Source of the DNA: Microbacterium neungamense
GTDB taxonomy: Bacteria > Actinomycetota > Actinomycetes > Actinomycetales > Microbacteriaceae
Direction: 5' to 3'
DNA length: 64,000 nucleotides
Assembly (NCBI RefSeq): GCF_024971095.1
Contig: NZ_CP069717.1
Coordinates: 1,550,001-1,614,000 of the forward strand
Shown: positions 47,754 through 56,862 of the stretch, piece after piece
Numbering within the stretch: the first letter of the stretch is position 1
How the letters are laid out: each line of letters begins with the position of its first letter
Position numbers and translations under genes: made by a program
Notes under the pieces: model-generated
The model's input: only the letters and a program-made list of their open reading frames with translations
Told to the model about the DNA's origin: nothing
The model's database searches: none

Positions 47754-48968
47754 TCAGACCCGACCCGAGGGTTCCGACCGCAGTGCGGCGACGGCGAGGG
47801 CTGCGGCGGCCGCGCACATCCCGACGATGAGCAGCACGAACCAGGCCCAGTCAGCCCGGCCGAAGACCAGCCCGAGCGCCCAGCCGAAAAGGCTCGATCC
47901 GGAGTAGTAGCCGAAGTAGTACAGGGAGGATGCCTGGGCGCGGTGCCGGGCATCCGACGCGACCGGCGCCCACCCGGACGCGATCGCGTGCGCGGCGAAG
48001 AAGCCCGCCGTGAAGAGCACCAGGCCGATCAGCACGGCCGCCGTGAGCGGGACGAGCATGAGCAGGACGCCCAGCGCCGTCACGGCGAGCGATCCGAGCA
48101 GCACCCGGTAGCGTCCGTATCGGGTGGCCGCCGACCCCGCCCAGGGTGAGGAGATCGTGCCGGCGAGGTAGGCGAGGAAGAGCAGCGTCACCAGCCATGC
48201 GGGCAGCAGGAACGGCGCCGCGGCGAGGTGGAAGCCGAGGTAGTTGTACACCGCGACGAAGGCGCCCATCAGCAGGAAGCCCTGCGCGTAGAGCGCGATC
48301 TGCGGGAAGGACCGCAGCGGCACCAGCAGCCGTGCCAGCAGGCCCGGGCCTTCCGCCCGGAGCGGACGGGGCGTGAAGCGGCGGGAGCGCGGGGTGAGCC
48401 AGAGGAACAGCGCCGCCGCGATGGCGCAGAGCAGTGCGACCGCCCAGACGCCGGCCCGCCAGCCGGCGAGCTCGCCGACGGCGCCCGACACGATGCGGCC
48501 ACTGAGGCCGCCGACCGTAGTCCCGGCGATGTAGCTTCCCGCCGCCGCGGCCGCATGGCGTGCGCCCACCTCCTCGCTCAGGTAGGCGAGGGCGACCGCA
48601 GGCACGGCGCCCAGCGCGATGCCCTCCGCAAAGCGGACCAGGAGCAGCTGGGTCACCTCTCCGGTCAACGGCGCGGCGAGGCCGAGCAGGGTCGCGGCGA
48701 TCACGCCGCCGCCCATGGCACGGATGCGGCCGAAGCGGTCGGCGACGAGGGACCACGGGATCACCGCCGCGGCGAGTCCGGGGGTCGCGGCCGAGACGCT
48801 CAGCGCGGCGGTCGCCGGGGAGACGGACAGGTCGTCGGCCATCCGCGGCAGCACCGCCTGCGTCGAGTACAACTGGGCGAAGGTGGCGATCCCGGCGAAG
48901 AAGAGGCCGGCGAGAAGCCGGCGGTACGATCGGGAGCCCGGGGCGTGCCCAGAACCTGCTGTGCTCAC
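47754..48968 (-). CDS. Major facilitator superfamily transporter
   Basis: A 404-residue, twelve-helix transporter. The loop 2-3 motif (VADRFGRIRAMGGG) identifies the MFS. Its start RLLAGLFFAGIATFAQLYSTQAVLPRMADDLSVSPATAALS resembles the drug/sugar efflux group that includes YnfM-like exporters. The substrate is unknown. The GTG start overlaps the coaE stop as GTGA. Confidence 0.88.
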   Translation of the reverse strand: MSTAGSGHAPGSRSYRRLLAGLFFAGIATFAQLYSTQAVLPRMADDLSVSPATAALSVSAATPGLAAAVIPWSLVADRFGRIRAMGGGVIAATLLGLAAPLTGEVTQLLLVRFAEGIALGAVPAVALAYLSEEVGARHAAAAAGSYIAGTTVGGLSGRIVSGAVGELAGWRAGVWAVALLCAIAAALFLWLTPRSRRFTPRPLRAEGPGLLARLLVPLRSFPQIALYAQGFLLMGAFVAVYNYLGFHLAAAPFLLPAWLVTLLFLAYLAGTISSPWAGSAATRYGRYRVLLGSLAVTALGVLLMLVPLTAAVLIGLVLFTAGFFAAHAIASGWAPVASDARHRAQASSLYYFGYYSGSSLFGWALGLVFGRADWAWFVLLIVGMCAAAAALAVAALRSEPSGRV

Positions 48969-49564
48969 CGGGAGCGGATCCGGCGCCAGAGCGCGTCGAC
49001 CTGTGCGAAGGTCTCCTCCAGCGTCCCCGAGGTGTCGATCACCACGTCCGCGATCGCGCGGCGTTCGGCATCCGTCACCTGTGCGGCGATCCTCGCCTCC
49101 GCGGCCTCGGACGTCATGCCGCGCTGCTCGACGAGCCGGCGCCGCCGCACCTCGGCGGGCGCGTCGGCGACGACGATGAGCTCCCACGGGTCGTCCACGC
49201 GCGCCTCCACCAGCAGCGGCACGTCGTACACCACGACGGCCTCCGGGTCCGCGGCCAAGGCGTCGGCGAAGCGACGTGCGGACTCGGCGCGGACGGCGGG
49301 ATGCACGATCGCGTTCAGACGCGCGAGCGCCTCCGGGTCCCCGAAGACGCGGGCGCCCAGGGCGGCGCGGTCGAGGGAGCCGTCCGGCAGCAGGACGTCG
49401 TCGCCGAACGCGGCCGCGATCTCGCCCAGCACAGGCGAGCCGGGGGCCTGCACCTCGCGCACGAGCTGGTCGGCGTCCACGATCACGGCGCCGAGTGCGG
49501 CCAGGCGCCGGGCGATCGTCGACTTGCCGGATGCGATGCCGCCGGTGAGCGCGATGAGGGGCAT
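48965..49564 (-). CDS. coaE: Dephospho-CoA kinase
   Basis: A kinase of about 199 residues performing the last step of CoA synthesis. It has P-loop LTGGIASGKST, DADQLVREVQAPGSP, and the substrate and lid region YDVPLLVEA...RRRRLVEQRGM. Two in-frame ATGs exist, at 49573 and 49564. MPLIALTGG at 49564 is preferred because it matches the usual N-terminus and a CAGGAT hexamer ends seven bases before it. It follows rpsA in the same direction. Confidence 0.94.
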   Translation of the reverse strand: MPLIALTGGIASGKSTIARRLAALGAVIVDADQLVREVQAPGSPVLGEIAAAFGDDVLLPDGSLDRAALGARVFGDPEALARLNAIVHPAVRAESARRFADALAADPEAVVVYDVPLLVEARVDDPWELIVVADAPAEVRRRRLVEQRGMTSEAAEARIAAQVTDAERRAIADVVIDTSGTLEETFAQVDALWRRIRSR

Positions 49565-49614
49565 GGTGTCCATCCTGGCACGCCGCCCTCCGGCATCCGG
49601 CGCGCGGGGAGACG

Positions 49615-49654
49615 CGAAAGCGGGCCGCCACCCGGAGGTGACGGCCCGCTTTCG
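49615..49654 (-). terminator. Terminator of rpsA
   Basis: Hairpin CGAAAGCGGGCCG / CGGCCCGCTTTCG with an inner CACC/GGTG extension, eleven bases after the rpsA stop. Confidence 0.8.
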
Positions 49655-49665
49655 AAGGGGCGTGC

Positions 49666-51120
49666 TTACGCGTTGCCGCCCGACAGCTTCTCGCGGAGAG
49701 CCGCGAGAGCCTCGTCGTCAGCGAGGGTGCCGGCGCCGGCCGACTCGCTCGAGAACGACTGGGCGCCGAAGTCGTCGCCCGCGGCGGCCTCGGCCTCGGC
49801 GGCCTTGAGGACCTGAGCCTTGTGCGCCTCCCAGCGGGCCTGAGCAGCGGCGTACTCCTGCTCCCACTTGTCGCGGGCCTCCTCGAAGCCTTCCTTCCAC
49901 TGGTTGGTCTCCGGGTCGAAGCCCTCGGGGTACTTGTACTCGCCGTTCTCGTCGTACTCGGCGAGCATGCCGTACAGGGCCGGGTCGAACTCGGTGCCGT
50001 ACGGGTCGACCGACTCGTTCGCCTGCTTCAGCGAGAGCGAGATGCGGCGACGCTCGAGGTCGATGTCGATGACCTTGACGAAGACCTCCTCGCCCACCGA
50101 CACGACCTGCTCGGCCAGCTCGACGTGCTTGCTGGAGAGCTCGGAGATGTGCACGAGGCCCTCGATGCCGTCGGCGACGCGGACGAACGCACCGAACGGA
50201 ACGAGCTTGGTGACCTTGCCCGGAGCGATCTGGCCGATCGCGTGGGTGCGGGCGAAGACCTGCCACGGGTCCTCCTGCGTCGCCTTGAGCGACAGCGAGA
50301 CGCGCTCGCGGTCGAGGTCGACCTCGAGGATCTCGACGGTGACCTCCTGGCCGACCTCGACGACCTCGGAGGCGTGCTCGATGTGCTTCCAGGACAGCTC
50401 GGAGACGTGCACGAGGCCGTCCACGCCGCCCAGGTCGACGAACGCACCGAAGTTGACGATCGAGGAGACGACACCCTTGCGGACCTGACCCTTGTGCAGG
50501 TTGTTCAGGAAGGTGGTGCGCGACTCGGACTGGGTCTGCTCGAGCAGCGCGCGGCGGCTGAGCACAACGTTGTTGCGGTTCTTGTCCAGCTCGAGGATCT
50601 TCGCCTCGAGCTCCTGGCCCAGGTACGGGGTCAGGTCGCGGACGCGGCGCAGCTCGATGAGCGAGGCCGGGAGGAAGCCGCGGAGGCCGATGTCGACGAT
50701 CAGGCCGCCCTTGACGACCTCGATGACGGTGCCGGTGACGACGCCGTCGTTCTCCTTGATCTTCTCGACGTCGCCCCAGGCGCGCTCGTACTGGGCGCGC
50801 TTCTTGGAGAGGATCAGGCGGCCTTCCTTGTCCTCCTTCTGGAGAACGAGGGCCTCGACCTGGTCGCCGACGGCGACGACCTCGTTGGGGTCGACGTCGT
50901 GCTTGATGGAAAGCTCGCGGGAGGGGATCACACCCTCGGTCTTGTAGCCGACGTCGAGCAGAACCTCATCGCGGTCGATCTTGACGATCGTGCCCTCGAT
51001 GATGTCGCCGTCGTTGAAGAACTTCAGGGTCTTCTCGACCGCGGCCAGGAAGTCCTCAGCAGAGCCGATGTCGTTGATCGCGACCTGCTTGGTGGCCGGG
51101 GCGGTCGTTGCGCTAGTCAT
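49666..51120 (-). CDS. rpsA: 30S ribosomal protein S1
   Basis: A 484-residue RNA-binding protein with four S1 domains (about residues 34-100, 117-183, 204-272 and 289-358), each with the VxGxVxxVxxxGxxVD/G pattern. The C-terminal 110 residues are acidic and helical (YGMLAEYDENGEYKYPEG...). Microbacteriaceae usually have this four-domain form. The ATG at 51120 is chosen; the longer frame to 51222 has no ribosome site. Confidence 0.97.
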   Translation of the reverse strand: MTSATTAPATKQVAINDIGSAEDFLAAVEKTLKFFNDGDIIEGTIVKIDRDEVLLDVGYKTEGVIPSRELSIKHDVDPNEVVAVGDQVEALVLQKEDKEGRLILSKKRAQYERAWGDVEKIKENDGVVTGTVIEVVKGGLIVDIGLRGFLPASLIELRRVRDLTPYLGQELEAKILELDKNRNNVVLSRRALLEQTQSESRTTFLNNLHKGQVRKGVVSSIVNFGAFVDLGGVDGLVHVSELSWKHIEHASEVVEVGQEVTVEILEVDLDRERVSLSLKATQEDPWQVFARTHAIGQIAPGKVTKLVPFGAFVRVADGIEGLVHISELSSKHVELAEQVVSVGEEVFVKVIDIDLERRRISLSLKQANESVDPYGTEFDPALYGMLAEYDENGEYKYPEGFDPETNQWKEGFEEARDKWEQEYAAAQARWEAHKAQVLKAAEAEAAAGDDFGAQSFSSESAGAGTLADDEALAALREKLSGGNA

Positions 51121-51346
51121 GTAGTGGGTTGTCCTTGTTGAATGGATGATCGGGCCCCGAGCCCGAGCCGGCATCGGCCCAGGTGTGAACCTCGAGGCGG
51201 GTGGATGGGATTGCAGTGTCACGAAGGCATGCCTAGGCGCGCCACGAGTGACACTTCAGATTATCAGATGCAACGGATGCCGCGAAGCGCGTATTCCTGT
51301 GGATAACTCCTGCGGCGTGTCGGCGCGTTCGGTTAGCGTGTCGGGC
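51121..51346. promoter_or_regulatory. rpsA upstream region with a DnaA-box-like site
   Basis: This 226-bp divergent spacer holds the long rpsA leader and the start of the 51347 gene. A perfect TTATCCACA (revcomp of 51298-51306) matches the DnaA box consensus, but it is alone, so an origin is not implied. A part-palindrome near 51233-51256 is GC-rich, with an AT-rich stretch (TTCAGATTATCAGATG) after it. Confidence 0.4.
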
Positions 51347-51883
51347 GTGAGGAAGACCCGCGCCACCGTCCTGTGCGCGTCGGCGATCGTGCTCGGGATG
51401 CTGACCGCATGCACTCCTGCTCCGGAGCCGACGCCGACCGAGACCGCGCTGTTCGCATCCGAGGAGGAGGCCTTCGCGGCCGCCGAGGAGACGTATCGCG
51501 AGTACACCGATGCCCTGAACGCCGTCGACCTCAGCGATCCGGAAACGTTCGAGCCGCTCTATCGGTGGATGTCGGGAGACGCCGAAGCGTCCGCCAAAGA
51601 GATGCTGACTAGTTTTCATGCCGATGGCTACACAACTTCGGGCGAGACGCTGGTTGTGTCGTTCGAGCCAACCGGCGCCGACCTCAAACGCGATCGTGTC
51701 AGCGCAAATGTTTGCGTTGACGTCAGCAACGTTGACGTTGTCGACAGTCATGGCGCCTCTGTCGTTCCTCCGGATCGGAAGGATATCCAGGCGCTGGTCG
51801 TCGAATTCGTAGTAGCAGAGACACCAACCGGCCTCTCGATCGATTCGAGCAAAGGTGATGGGAGCGTCGTATGCCAACAATGA
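51347..51883 (+). CDS. Small secreted lipoprotein
   Basis: A 178-residue exported lipoprotein with signal peptide VRKTRATVLCASAIVLGMLTAC and the lipobox LTAC. The mature region starts TPAPEPTPTETALFASEEEAFAAAEETYREYTDALNAVDLSDPETFEPLYRW, a pattern seen in many actinobacterial lipoproteins of unknown role. Starts are uncertain (GTG at 51347 or 51338). The 3' half (51600-51880) is clearly less GC-rich than the rest of the window, hinting at transfer. It overlaps the next gene by 13 bases. Confidence 0.75.
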   Translation: MRKTRATVLCASAIVLGMLTACTPAPEPTPTETALFASEEEAFAAAEETYREYTDALNAVDLSDPETFEPLYRWMSGDAEASAKEMLTSFHADGYTTSGETLVVSFEPTGADLKRDRVSANVCVDVSNVDVVDSHGASVVPPDRKDIQALVVEFVVAETPTGLSIDSSKGDGSVVCQQ

Positions 51884-52722
51884 CCGGCATCGGTGTCGCT
51901 CTCATTGTTGCCAACAGCCTGGTATCACCAGCGGCGGCGGGTTCGAGTGCTCCGAACTGCGGAGTGATGTGGGTTGGGTGCCCGATCTCGGACAACGACG
52001 GTAGTTCTCTCATCATCTCCGGTTCCGACACCCGACCGGGCTCGGGAGGCTCCGATGGCGATGGCCCCGGGTATCACGGGGTCGGGAATGACACCAGTGA
52101 TCCGGTCATGGACTTCAGTCCGGCGGACCCGCCGAGCTTCGGCGAGTGCATGGTCAATTGGAACGACTACATCGGCTGCTTCCGCGCCCGGCACGAAGAC
52201 GAGGCCGCCCCCGCACCCGAGGACGACGCGCCCGCCATCCCCGCCGTCACCATCACCGACCTCGCGCGCTTCTCCCCCACCCCGAGCACCGTCGCCGGCG
52301 AGCCGGACAACCTCGGTGTAGCCGGGCTCCCCTCGAACTTCGTCGCGACGGCATCCGAGCACACCGCGAACGGCACGCTGTTCGGCTTCCCCATCAGCGT
52401 GCGCTTCACCCCCGAGACCTTCACCTTCCACTACGGCGACGGCGCCACCAGGACCACCTCCACCGGCGGCGCGAGCTGGGACGCCCTCGGCCAGGCCCAG
52501 TTCACTCCGACCGACACCAGCCACACCTACGCCGCACGCGGTACCTACGACGCCCGCGTCGACGTCTCCTACTCCGCCGAGATCGACCTCGGCATCGGCT
52601 GGTTCCCGGTCGACGGCCTGCTCACCACGACCGGGCCGGCGCAGAGCATCCGCGTCTTCGAAGCCCACACCGCGCTCGTCGCGCACACCTGCACCGAGAC
52701 CCCAGGCGCCGCCGGCTGCTGA
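51871..52722 (+). CDS. Secreted PKD-like domain protein
   Basis: A 283-residue exported protein. It has signal peptide MPTMTGIGVALIVANSLVSPAAAG, a Cys-containing spacer (NCGVMWVGCPIS; ECMVNWNDYIGC), an acidic linker (RHEDEAAPAPEDDAPAI) and a C-terminal PKD-like beta domain (FTFHYGDGATRTT...DTSHTYAARGTYDARVDVSY). It ends in a cysteine pair region HTCTETPGAAGC. It may be a wall or extracellular binding protein. Coupled with the lipoprotein gene upstream. Confidence 0.75.
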   Translation: MPTMTGIGVALIVANSLVSPAAAGSSAPNCGVMWVGCPISDNDGSSLIISGSDTRPGSGGSDGDGPGYHGVGNDTSDPVMDFSPADPPSFGECMVNWNDYIGCFRARHEDEAAPAPEDDAPAIPAVTITDLARFSPTPSTVAGEPDNLGVAGLPSNFVATASEHTANGTLFGFPISVRFTPETFTFHYGDGATRTTSTGGASWDALGQAQFTPTDTSHTYAARGTYDARVDVSYSAEIDLGIGWFPVDGLLTTTGPAQSIRVFEAHTALVAHTCTETPGAAGC

Positions 52723-52759
52723 CCGCCCGCTGCGGCCCGGCCCTGTCGGCGCCCGCCCG

Positions 52760-52765
52760 TATGCT
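52760..52765 (+). promoter_or_regulatory. -10 box placing the 5'-3' exonuclease gene on a leaderless mRNA
   Basis: TATGCT, six bases before the GTG start at 52772. No Shine-Dalgarno is present in between. Confidence 0.65.
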
Positions 52766-52771
52766 GAACGC

Positions 52772-53698
52772 GTGACCGACCGACTGATGCTGCTCGACAC
52801 CGCGTCCCTCTACTTCCGCGCGTTCTACGGCGTCCCCGACAAGGTGAAGGCGCCGAACGGCATGTCGGTCAACGCCGTCCGCGGGCTGCTCGACATCGTC
52901 GCGAAGCTCGTGTCCACGTACCGGCCGACTCATCTCGTCGCCTGCTGGGACGACGACTGGCGCCCGCAGTGGCGGGTCGACCTCATCCCGAGCTACAAGG
53001 CCCACCGAGTCGTCGAGGTCGTTCCCGGCGGACCGGACGTCGAAGAGGTGCCCGACCCGCTGGAGCAGCAGGTGCCGCTCATCCGTGAAGCGCTCGCCGC
53101 TCTCGACATCCCGATCATCGGCGTCGCCGAGCACGAGGCGGACGATGTGATCGGCACTCTCGCGACCCGTTCGACCATGCCCGTCGACATCGTCACCGGC
53201 GACCGCGACCTGTTCCAGCTCATCGACGACGCCCGCGACGTGCGGGTCATCTACACCGCCCGCGGCATGAGCAACCTGGAGATCGTGACGGACGCCGTCG
53301 TGGTCGCCAAGTACGGCGTGCTCCCGTCGCAGTACGCCGACTTCGCCACCCTCCGCGGCGACGCATCCGACGGACTGCCCGGCGTCAAGGGCATCGGCGA
53401 GAAGACCGCGGCGACGCTGCTGCAGACGCACGGCGACCTCGACGCGATCCGCACGGCCGCGGCGAACGGCTCCGGTCTGAGCGCCACGGTGTCGGCGCGG
53501 TTCCTGGCCGCAGCGGACTACCTCGACGTCGCGCCCACCGTCGTGCGGGTGGCCACCGATCTCGACATCGCGGTGCCGGCCGCGCCCCTGCATCCGCTCG
53601 ACGAACCGGCCGCCAAGGCCGCGACGGCTTTCGCCGAGCAGTGGAACCTGGGCGGTTCGATGACCCGCGCCGTCGACGCGCTCGCCGCCACCGCCTGA
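52772..53698 (+). CDS. 5'-3' exonuclease (FEN-type, PolA N-domain-like)
   Basis: A 308-residue stand-alone flap/5' nuclease. It has LLDTASLYFRAFYG, CWDDDWRPQWRVDLIPSYKAHR, EHEADDVIGTLA, VTGDRDLFQLI and the helix-hairpin-helix DGLPGVKGIGEKTAATLL, so all metal-binding aspartates seen in PolA's N-domain are present. Its partner polymerase is not in the window. The mRNA is apparently leaderless (TATGCT six bases before the GTG). Confidence 0.92.
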   Translation: MTDRLMLLDTASLYFRAFYGVPDKVKAPNGMSVNAVRGLLDIVAKLVSTYRPTHLVACWDDDWRPQWRVDLIPSYKAHRVVEVVPGGPDVEEVPDPLEQQVPLIREALAALDIPIIGVAEHEADDVIGTLATRSTMPVDIVTGDRDLFQLIDDARDVRVIYTARGMSNLEIVTDAVVVAKYGVLPSQYADFATLRGDASDGLPGVKGIGEKTAATLLQTHGDLDAIRTAAANGSGLSATVSARFLAAADYLDVAPTVVRVATDLDIAVPAAPLHPLDEPAAKAATAFAEQWNLGGSMTRAVDALAATA

Positions 53699-53714
53699 TC
53701 CGGGTCGGCCCGCC

Positions 53715-54701
53715 TCAGCTCGCCCACGCGCGGAGACGATCCAGACCCCACGTGGTGACGATGCGCTCGGGCGGCACGCCGGCCTGCTCGGCGCGCTCCG
53801 CGCCGTAGTCCAGCAGCGACAGCTGCCCGGGCGCGTGCGCGTCGGAGTCGATCGAGAACAGGCACCCCTCCTCCAGCGCGATCGCGATGAGGTCGTCCGG
53901 CGGGTCCTGGCGCTCCGGGCGCGAATTGATCTCGACCGCAACCCCGTTCTCGGCGCACGCCGCGAACACGGCTCGCGCGTCGAACTGCGACTGCGGCCGG
54001 GTCCCGCGCGATCCCTGCACCAGCCGTCCGGTGCAGTGGCCGAGCACGTTCACGTGCGGGTTCGACACGGCGGCGATCATGCGCGCGGTCATCGGCCCGG
54101 CGTCCATGCGCAGCAGGGAGTGGACGGATGCCACGACGATGTCGAGCTCCTCGAGCAGTTCGGGCTCCTGGTCGAGCGCGCCGTCCTCGAGGATGTCCAC
54201 CTCGATGCCGGCGAGCACGGTGAGCCCGTCGCCGGACTGCCCGCGCACCAGCGGGATCTGCTCGCGGAGCCGCTCGGGTGACAGTCCGCGGGCGACCCGC
54301 AGCCGCGGCGAGTGATCGGTGATCGCGAGGTACTCGTGCTTCAGCGCCCGCGCCGCCGCCACCATCGTCTCGATCGGCGTGGTGCCGTCCGACCAGTCGG
54401 TGTGCGCGTGCAGGTCGCCGCGCAGCTTCGCCCGCAGCTGGGACGTGCGCTCCGGCTCTGCCACCCCGCGCAGCTCGACCAGGTAGTCCGGCACCCGCCC
54501 CTCCTGCGCCTGCCGGATCACCTCGAACGTCGACGACCCTATGCCCTTCACCGCGCGCAGCCGGGTCGGGTCGTGCAGGACCTCCTCAGGCAGCCCTTCG
54601 AGCGCCGCGCCCGCCTGGCGGAACGCCCGCGCCCGGTACCGCGACGCCCGCTCCCGCTCCAGCAGGGTGGCGATCTCGAGAAGGGCTTCGACGGCGTCCA
54701 T
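53715..54701 (-). CDS. PHP-domain phosphoesterase (PolX C-domain-like)
   Basis: A 328-residue protein with an N-terminal helix-hairpin-helix part (ALEGLPEEVLHDPTRLRAVKGIGSSTFEVIRQA) like that of family X polymerases, and a PHP metal-phosphatase domain (GDLHAHTDWSDGTTPIETMVAAA, ITDHSPRL, DVASVHSLLRM-type, EINSRPERQDPP, SIDSDAHAP). It lacks a polymerase palm, so it is a stand-alone nuclease or phosphatase. The ATG at 54701 lies 7 bases after trpD. Confidence 0.88.
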   Translation of the reverse strand: MDAVEALLEIATLLERERASRYRARAFRQAGAALEGLPEEVLHDPTRLRAVKGIGSSTFEVIRQAQEGRVPDYLVELRGVAEPERTSQLRAKLRGDLHAHTDWSDGTTPIETMVAAARALKHEYLAITDHSPRLRVARGLSPERLREQIPLVRGQSGDGLTVLAGIEVDILEDGALDQEPELLEELDIVVASVHSLLRMDAGPMTARMIAAVSNPHVNVLGHCTGRLVQGSRGTRPQSQFDARAVFAACAENGVAVEINSRPERQDPPDDLIAIALEEGCLFSIDSDAHAPGQLSLLDYGAERAEQAGVPPERIVTTWGLDRLRAWAS

Positions 54702-54708
54702 GGCGTCC

Positions 54709-55773
54709 TCAGGAGGCGAGAGGCTCCCGGGTGGCCTGCACCCATTCGTCGAGCTTGGCGCTGGCGCGGCCGTCATCGACCGCCGCCGCCGCGCGCTCCA
54801 TCGCGTCCCGGAGGCGGTCGAGGATCGGCACCTGCGTGAGGGTGGCGTCCCGCGACAGCTCGAACGCGACCACGCCGGCCGCGGCGTTCAGCAGCACGAT
54901 GTCCCGCACCGGGCCCTTCTCGCCGGCGAGCGTGCGACGCAGGAGCTCCGCGTTGTGCTCCGGCGAGCCGCCGATCAGATCGGACAGATCCGCGAGCGGG
55001 ATGCCGAGGTCGCGAGGGTCGAGGTCGTGCTCGTGCGTGTCGCCGACCGCCACCTCCCAGATCCGGCTGTGTCCGGTGGTGGTCAGCTCGTCCAGCCCAT
55101 CGTCGCCGCGGAAGACCAACGCGGTGGCGCCGCGGGTACGGAACACGCCGGTGATCAGCGGCACCCGGTCGAGCTGGGCGACGCCGACGGCGTTGGCCTC
55201 CGCCCGGGCCGGGTTGCACAGCGGGCCGAGCATGTTGAAGACCGTCGGCACGCCGAGCTCCTTGCGCACCGCGCCAGCATGCTTGAAGCCGGGGTGGAAC
55301 GCCGCCGCCCACGCGAAGGTGATCCCGGTGCGGTCGAGCACGGAGGCGACACGCGCGGGGTCGAGGGAGATGTCCAGTCCGAGCGCGGCGAGCACGTCCG
55401 AAGAGCCCGAGGAGGAGCTGGCGGCCCGGTTTCCATGCTTGACGACCGGGATGCCCATCGAGCCGATGATGATGGCGGCCGTGGTGGAGACGTTCACCGT
55501 GCCCACACGATCGCCGCCGGTGCCGACGATGTCGAGCACGTCCGGCGAGACGGGAAGCGGCACCGCCGCCTCGAGGATGGCATCGCGGAAGCCGACGATC
55601 TCGTCGACCGTCTCGCCCTTCGCGCGGAGCGCGACCAGGAAGGCGGCCAGCTGGGCATCCGTCACCTTCCCCTGCATCACCTGACGCATCGCCCAGGTGG
55701 ACTCCCAGACGCTCAGGTCCCGGCGCTCCAGGAGGTTCGTCAGGACATCGGGCCAGGTGAGGTAGTCCGCCAT
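54709..55773 (-). CDS. trpD: Anthranilate phosphoribosyltransferase
   Basis: A 354-residue enzyme of tryptophan synthesis joining anthranilate and PRPP. It has the GTGGDRVGTVNVSTTAA loop, KHGNRAASSSSGSSDVL, and NMLGPLCNPARA. It stands alone, away from other trp genes, as is usual in this group. TAGGAT ends seven bases before the ATG, so it may be leaderless. Confidence 0.95.
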   Translation of the reverse strand: MADYLTWPDVLTNLLERRDLSVWESTWAMRQVMQGKVTDAQLAAFLVALRAKGETVDEIVGFRDAILEAAVPLPVSPDVLDIVGTGGDRVGTVNVSTTAAIIIGSMGIPVVKHGNRAASSSSGSSDVLAALGLDISLDPARVASVLDRTGITFAWAAAFHPGFKHAGAVRKELGVPTVFNMLGPLCNPARAEANAVGVAQLDRVPLITGVFRTRGATALVFRGDDGLDELTTTGHSRIWEVAVGDTHEHDLDPRDLGIPLADLSDLIGGSPEHNAELLRRTLAGEKGPVRDIVLLNAAAGVVAFELSRDATLTQVPILDRLRDAMERAAAAVDDGRASAKLDEWVQATREPLAS

Positions 55774-55971
55774 AGCTGCGATCCTATCCGCGCGCCCATC
55801 GATGCCGATTCGAGATGACGCACGCGGGACGCGGTCCGGCCCCGCGCGGGATCCGGTTCTCCCCGCGAAGCACCGAGGATTCGCAGATGGTTCTTAGGTT
55901 CCCCTAAGCCGCGTCGGACGTGGTGAGGGGGCCGCCGGCGGCCGTGTGGGATGGTGGCCCGGGCCCGGGGC

Positions 55972-56358
55972 TCAGCCGTGCGGGGTGCCCAGTGCTTTCT
56001 CGTCATAGGCCTGACGAGCTTCAAGGACGTCATCGAAGTGCTCGGCCGCCCAATCGACCAGCGCCCCAAGTGGATGCTCCAAGGTCGAGCCGAGTGGCGT
56101 GAGGCCGTAGTCGACGTGGCGGGGCACTGTGCCGTGATCGATCCGCTCGACGATCCCGTCGCGCTCCAGGTCGCGGAGAGTGTCCACCAGAACCTTCTTG
56201 CTGATGCCGTCGACGGCCGCCTGGAGCTCGCCGAAGCGCAGACGCCGATGCTGGAGCGCGATGACGATCAATGCGGTCCACTTGTTGGCGATCCGCGCGA
56301 GAGAGGTGCGCGACGGGCAGGTCGCGAGCAGGGGATTCCATGAACGTTCGGTGACCAT
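55972..56358 (-). CDS. HxlR-family transcriptional regulator
   Basis: A 128-residue winged-helix protein, MVTERSWNPLLATCPSRTSLARIANKWTALIVIALQHRRLRFGELQAAVDGISKKVLVDTLRDLERDGIVERI. The early Cys (ATCPS) is the redox- or aldehyde-sensing position in HxlR and HypR members. It is divergent from the NTF2-like gene and probably represses it through the palindrome at 56375-56396. Confidence 0.9.
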   Translation of the reverse strand: MVTERSWNPLLATCPSRTSLARIANKWTALIVIALQHRRLRFGELQAAVDGISKKVLVDTLRDLERDGIVERIDHGTVPRHVDYGLTPLGSTLEHPLGALVDWAAEHFDDVLEARQAYDEKALGTPHG

Positions 56359-56374
56359 CAGGTGAACTCCTTCC

Positions 56375-56396
56375 GTGGTTACGTTGAAGTGACCAC
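56375..56396. promoter_or_regulatory. Candidate HxlR operator
   Basis: GTGGTTAC-GTTGAA-GTGACCAC, arms matching in seven of eight positions, in the gap between the divergent HxlR and NTF2-like genes. Confidence 0.55.
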
Positions 56397-56460
56397 AACA
56401 GCATCGGCCACCCTCAGAGGGCGGCGATCCTGCTGCGGATCGAACGAAGGAGAACTGACC

Positions 56461-56862
56461 ATGACTGCCACACCCCCCGTTGAGACCGTCGAAACCTACT
56501 TCACCCATCTGGCCCAGGGCAACGTCGAGCAGGCCATGGCCGTGCTCGACCCGGACGTCGCGTGGCACCAGCCTGGCGACAACCGCTTCTCGGGCGTGCA
56601 CCGCGGCCCGGATGCCATCCGTGCCCTGATCGGCGGCATGATGGAAGCCACCGGCGGGACATTCGCGGTGGCCCCGACCGGCCCCCTCATGGCGAACGAG
56701 GACGTGGTGGCCGCCCCGGTGCGCTTCACGGGTCACCGAGATGGGCGAGAGCTGGACCAGCCCGGGGTAGATCTTCTCACTGTCCGGGACGGCCGGATCG
56801 TCGAGGTCCGGCTCTTCTCCTCAGACGGCCCCGCCGAGGACCAGTTCTGGGGGAAGGCGTAA
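56461..56862 (+). CDS. NTF2-like (SnoaL-type) protein
   Basis: A 133-residue single-domain NTF2-like protein (VETYFTHLAQGNVEQAMAVLDPDVAWHQPGDNRFSGVHRGPDAIRALIGGMMEATGGTF...VRDGRIVEVRLFSSD) with the usual cone fold and a WHQPG pocket segment. Such proteins act as isomerases, hydrolases or binders; the substrate is unknown. GAAGGAGAACTGACC upstream is a strong ribosome site. It is the likely target of the divergent HxlR repressor. Confidence 0.85.
   Translation: MTATPPVETVETYFTHLAQGNVEQAMAVLDPDVAWHQPGDNRFSGVHRGPDAIRALIGGMMEATGGTFAVAPTGPLMANEDVVAAPVRFTGHRDGRELDQPGVDLLTVRDGRIVEVRLFSSDGPAEDQFWGKA

Noticed and set aside
51298..51306. Replication origin suggested by a DnaA box
   Set aside because: Single box, no dnaA/dnaN/gyrB genes and no AT-rich unwinding region nearby.
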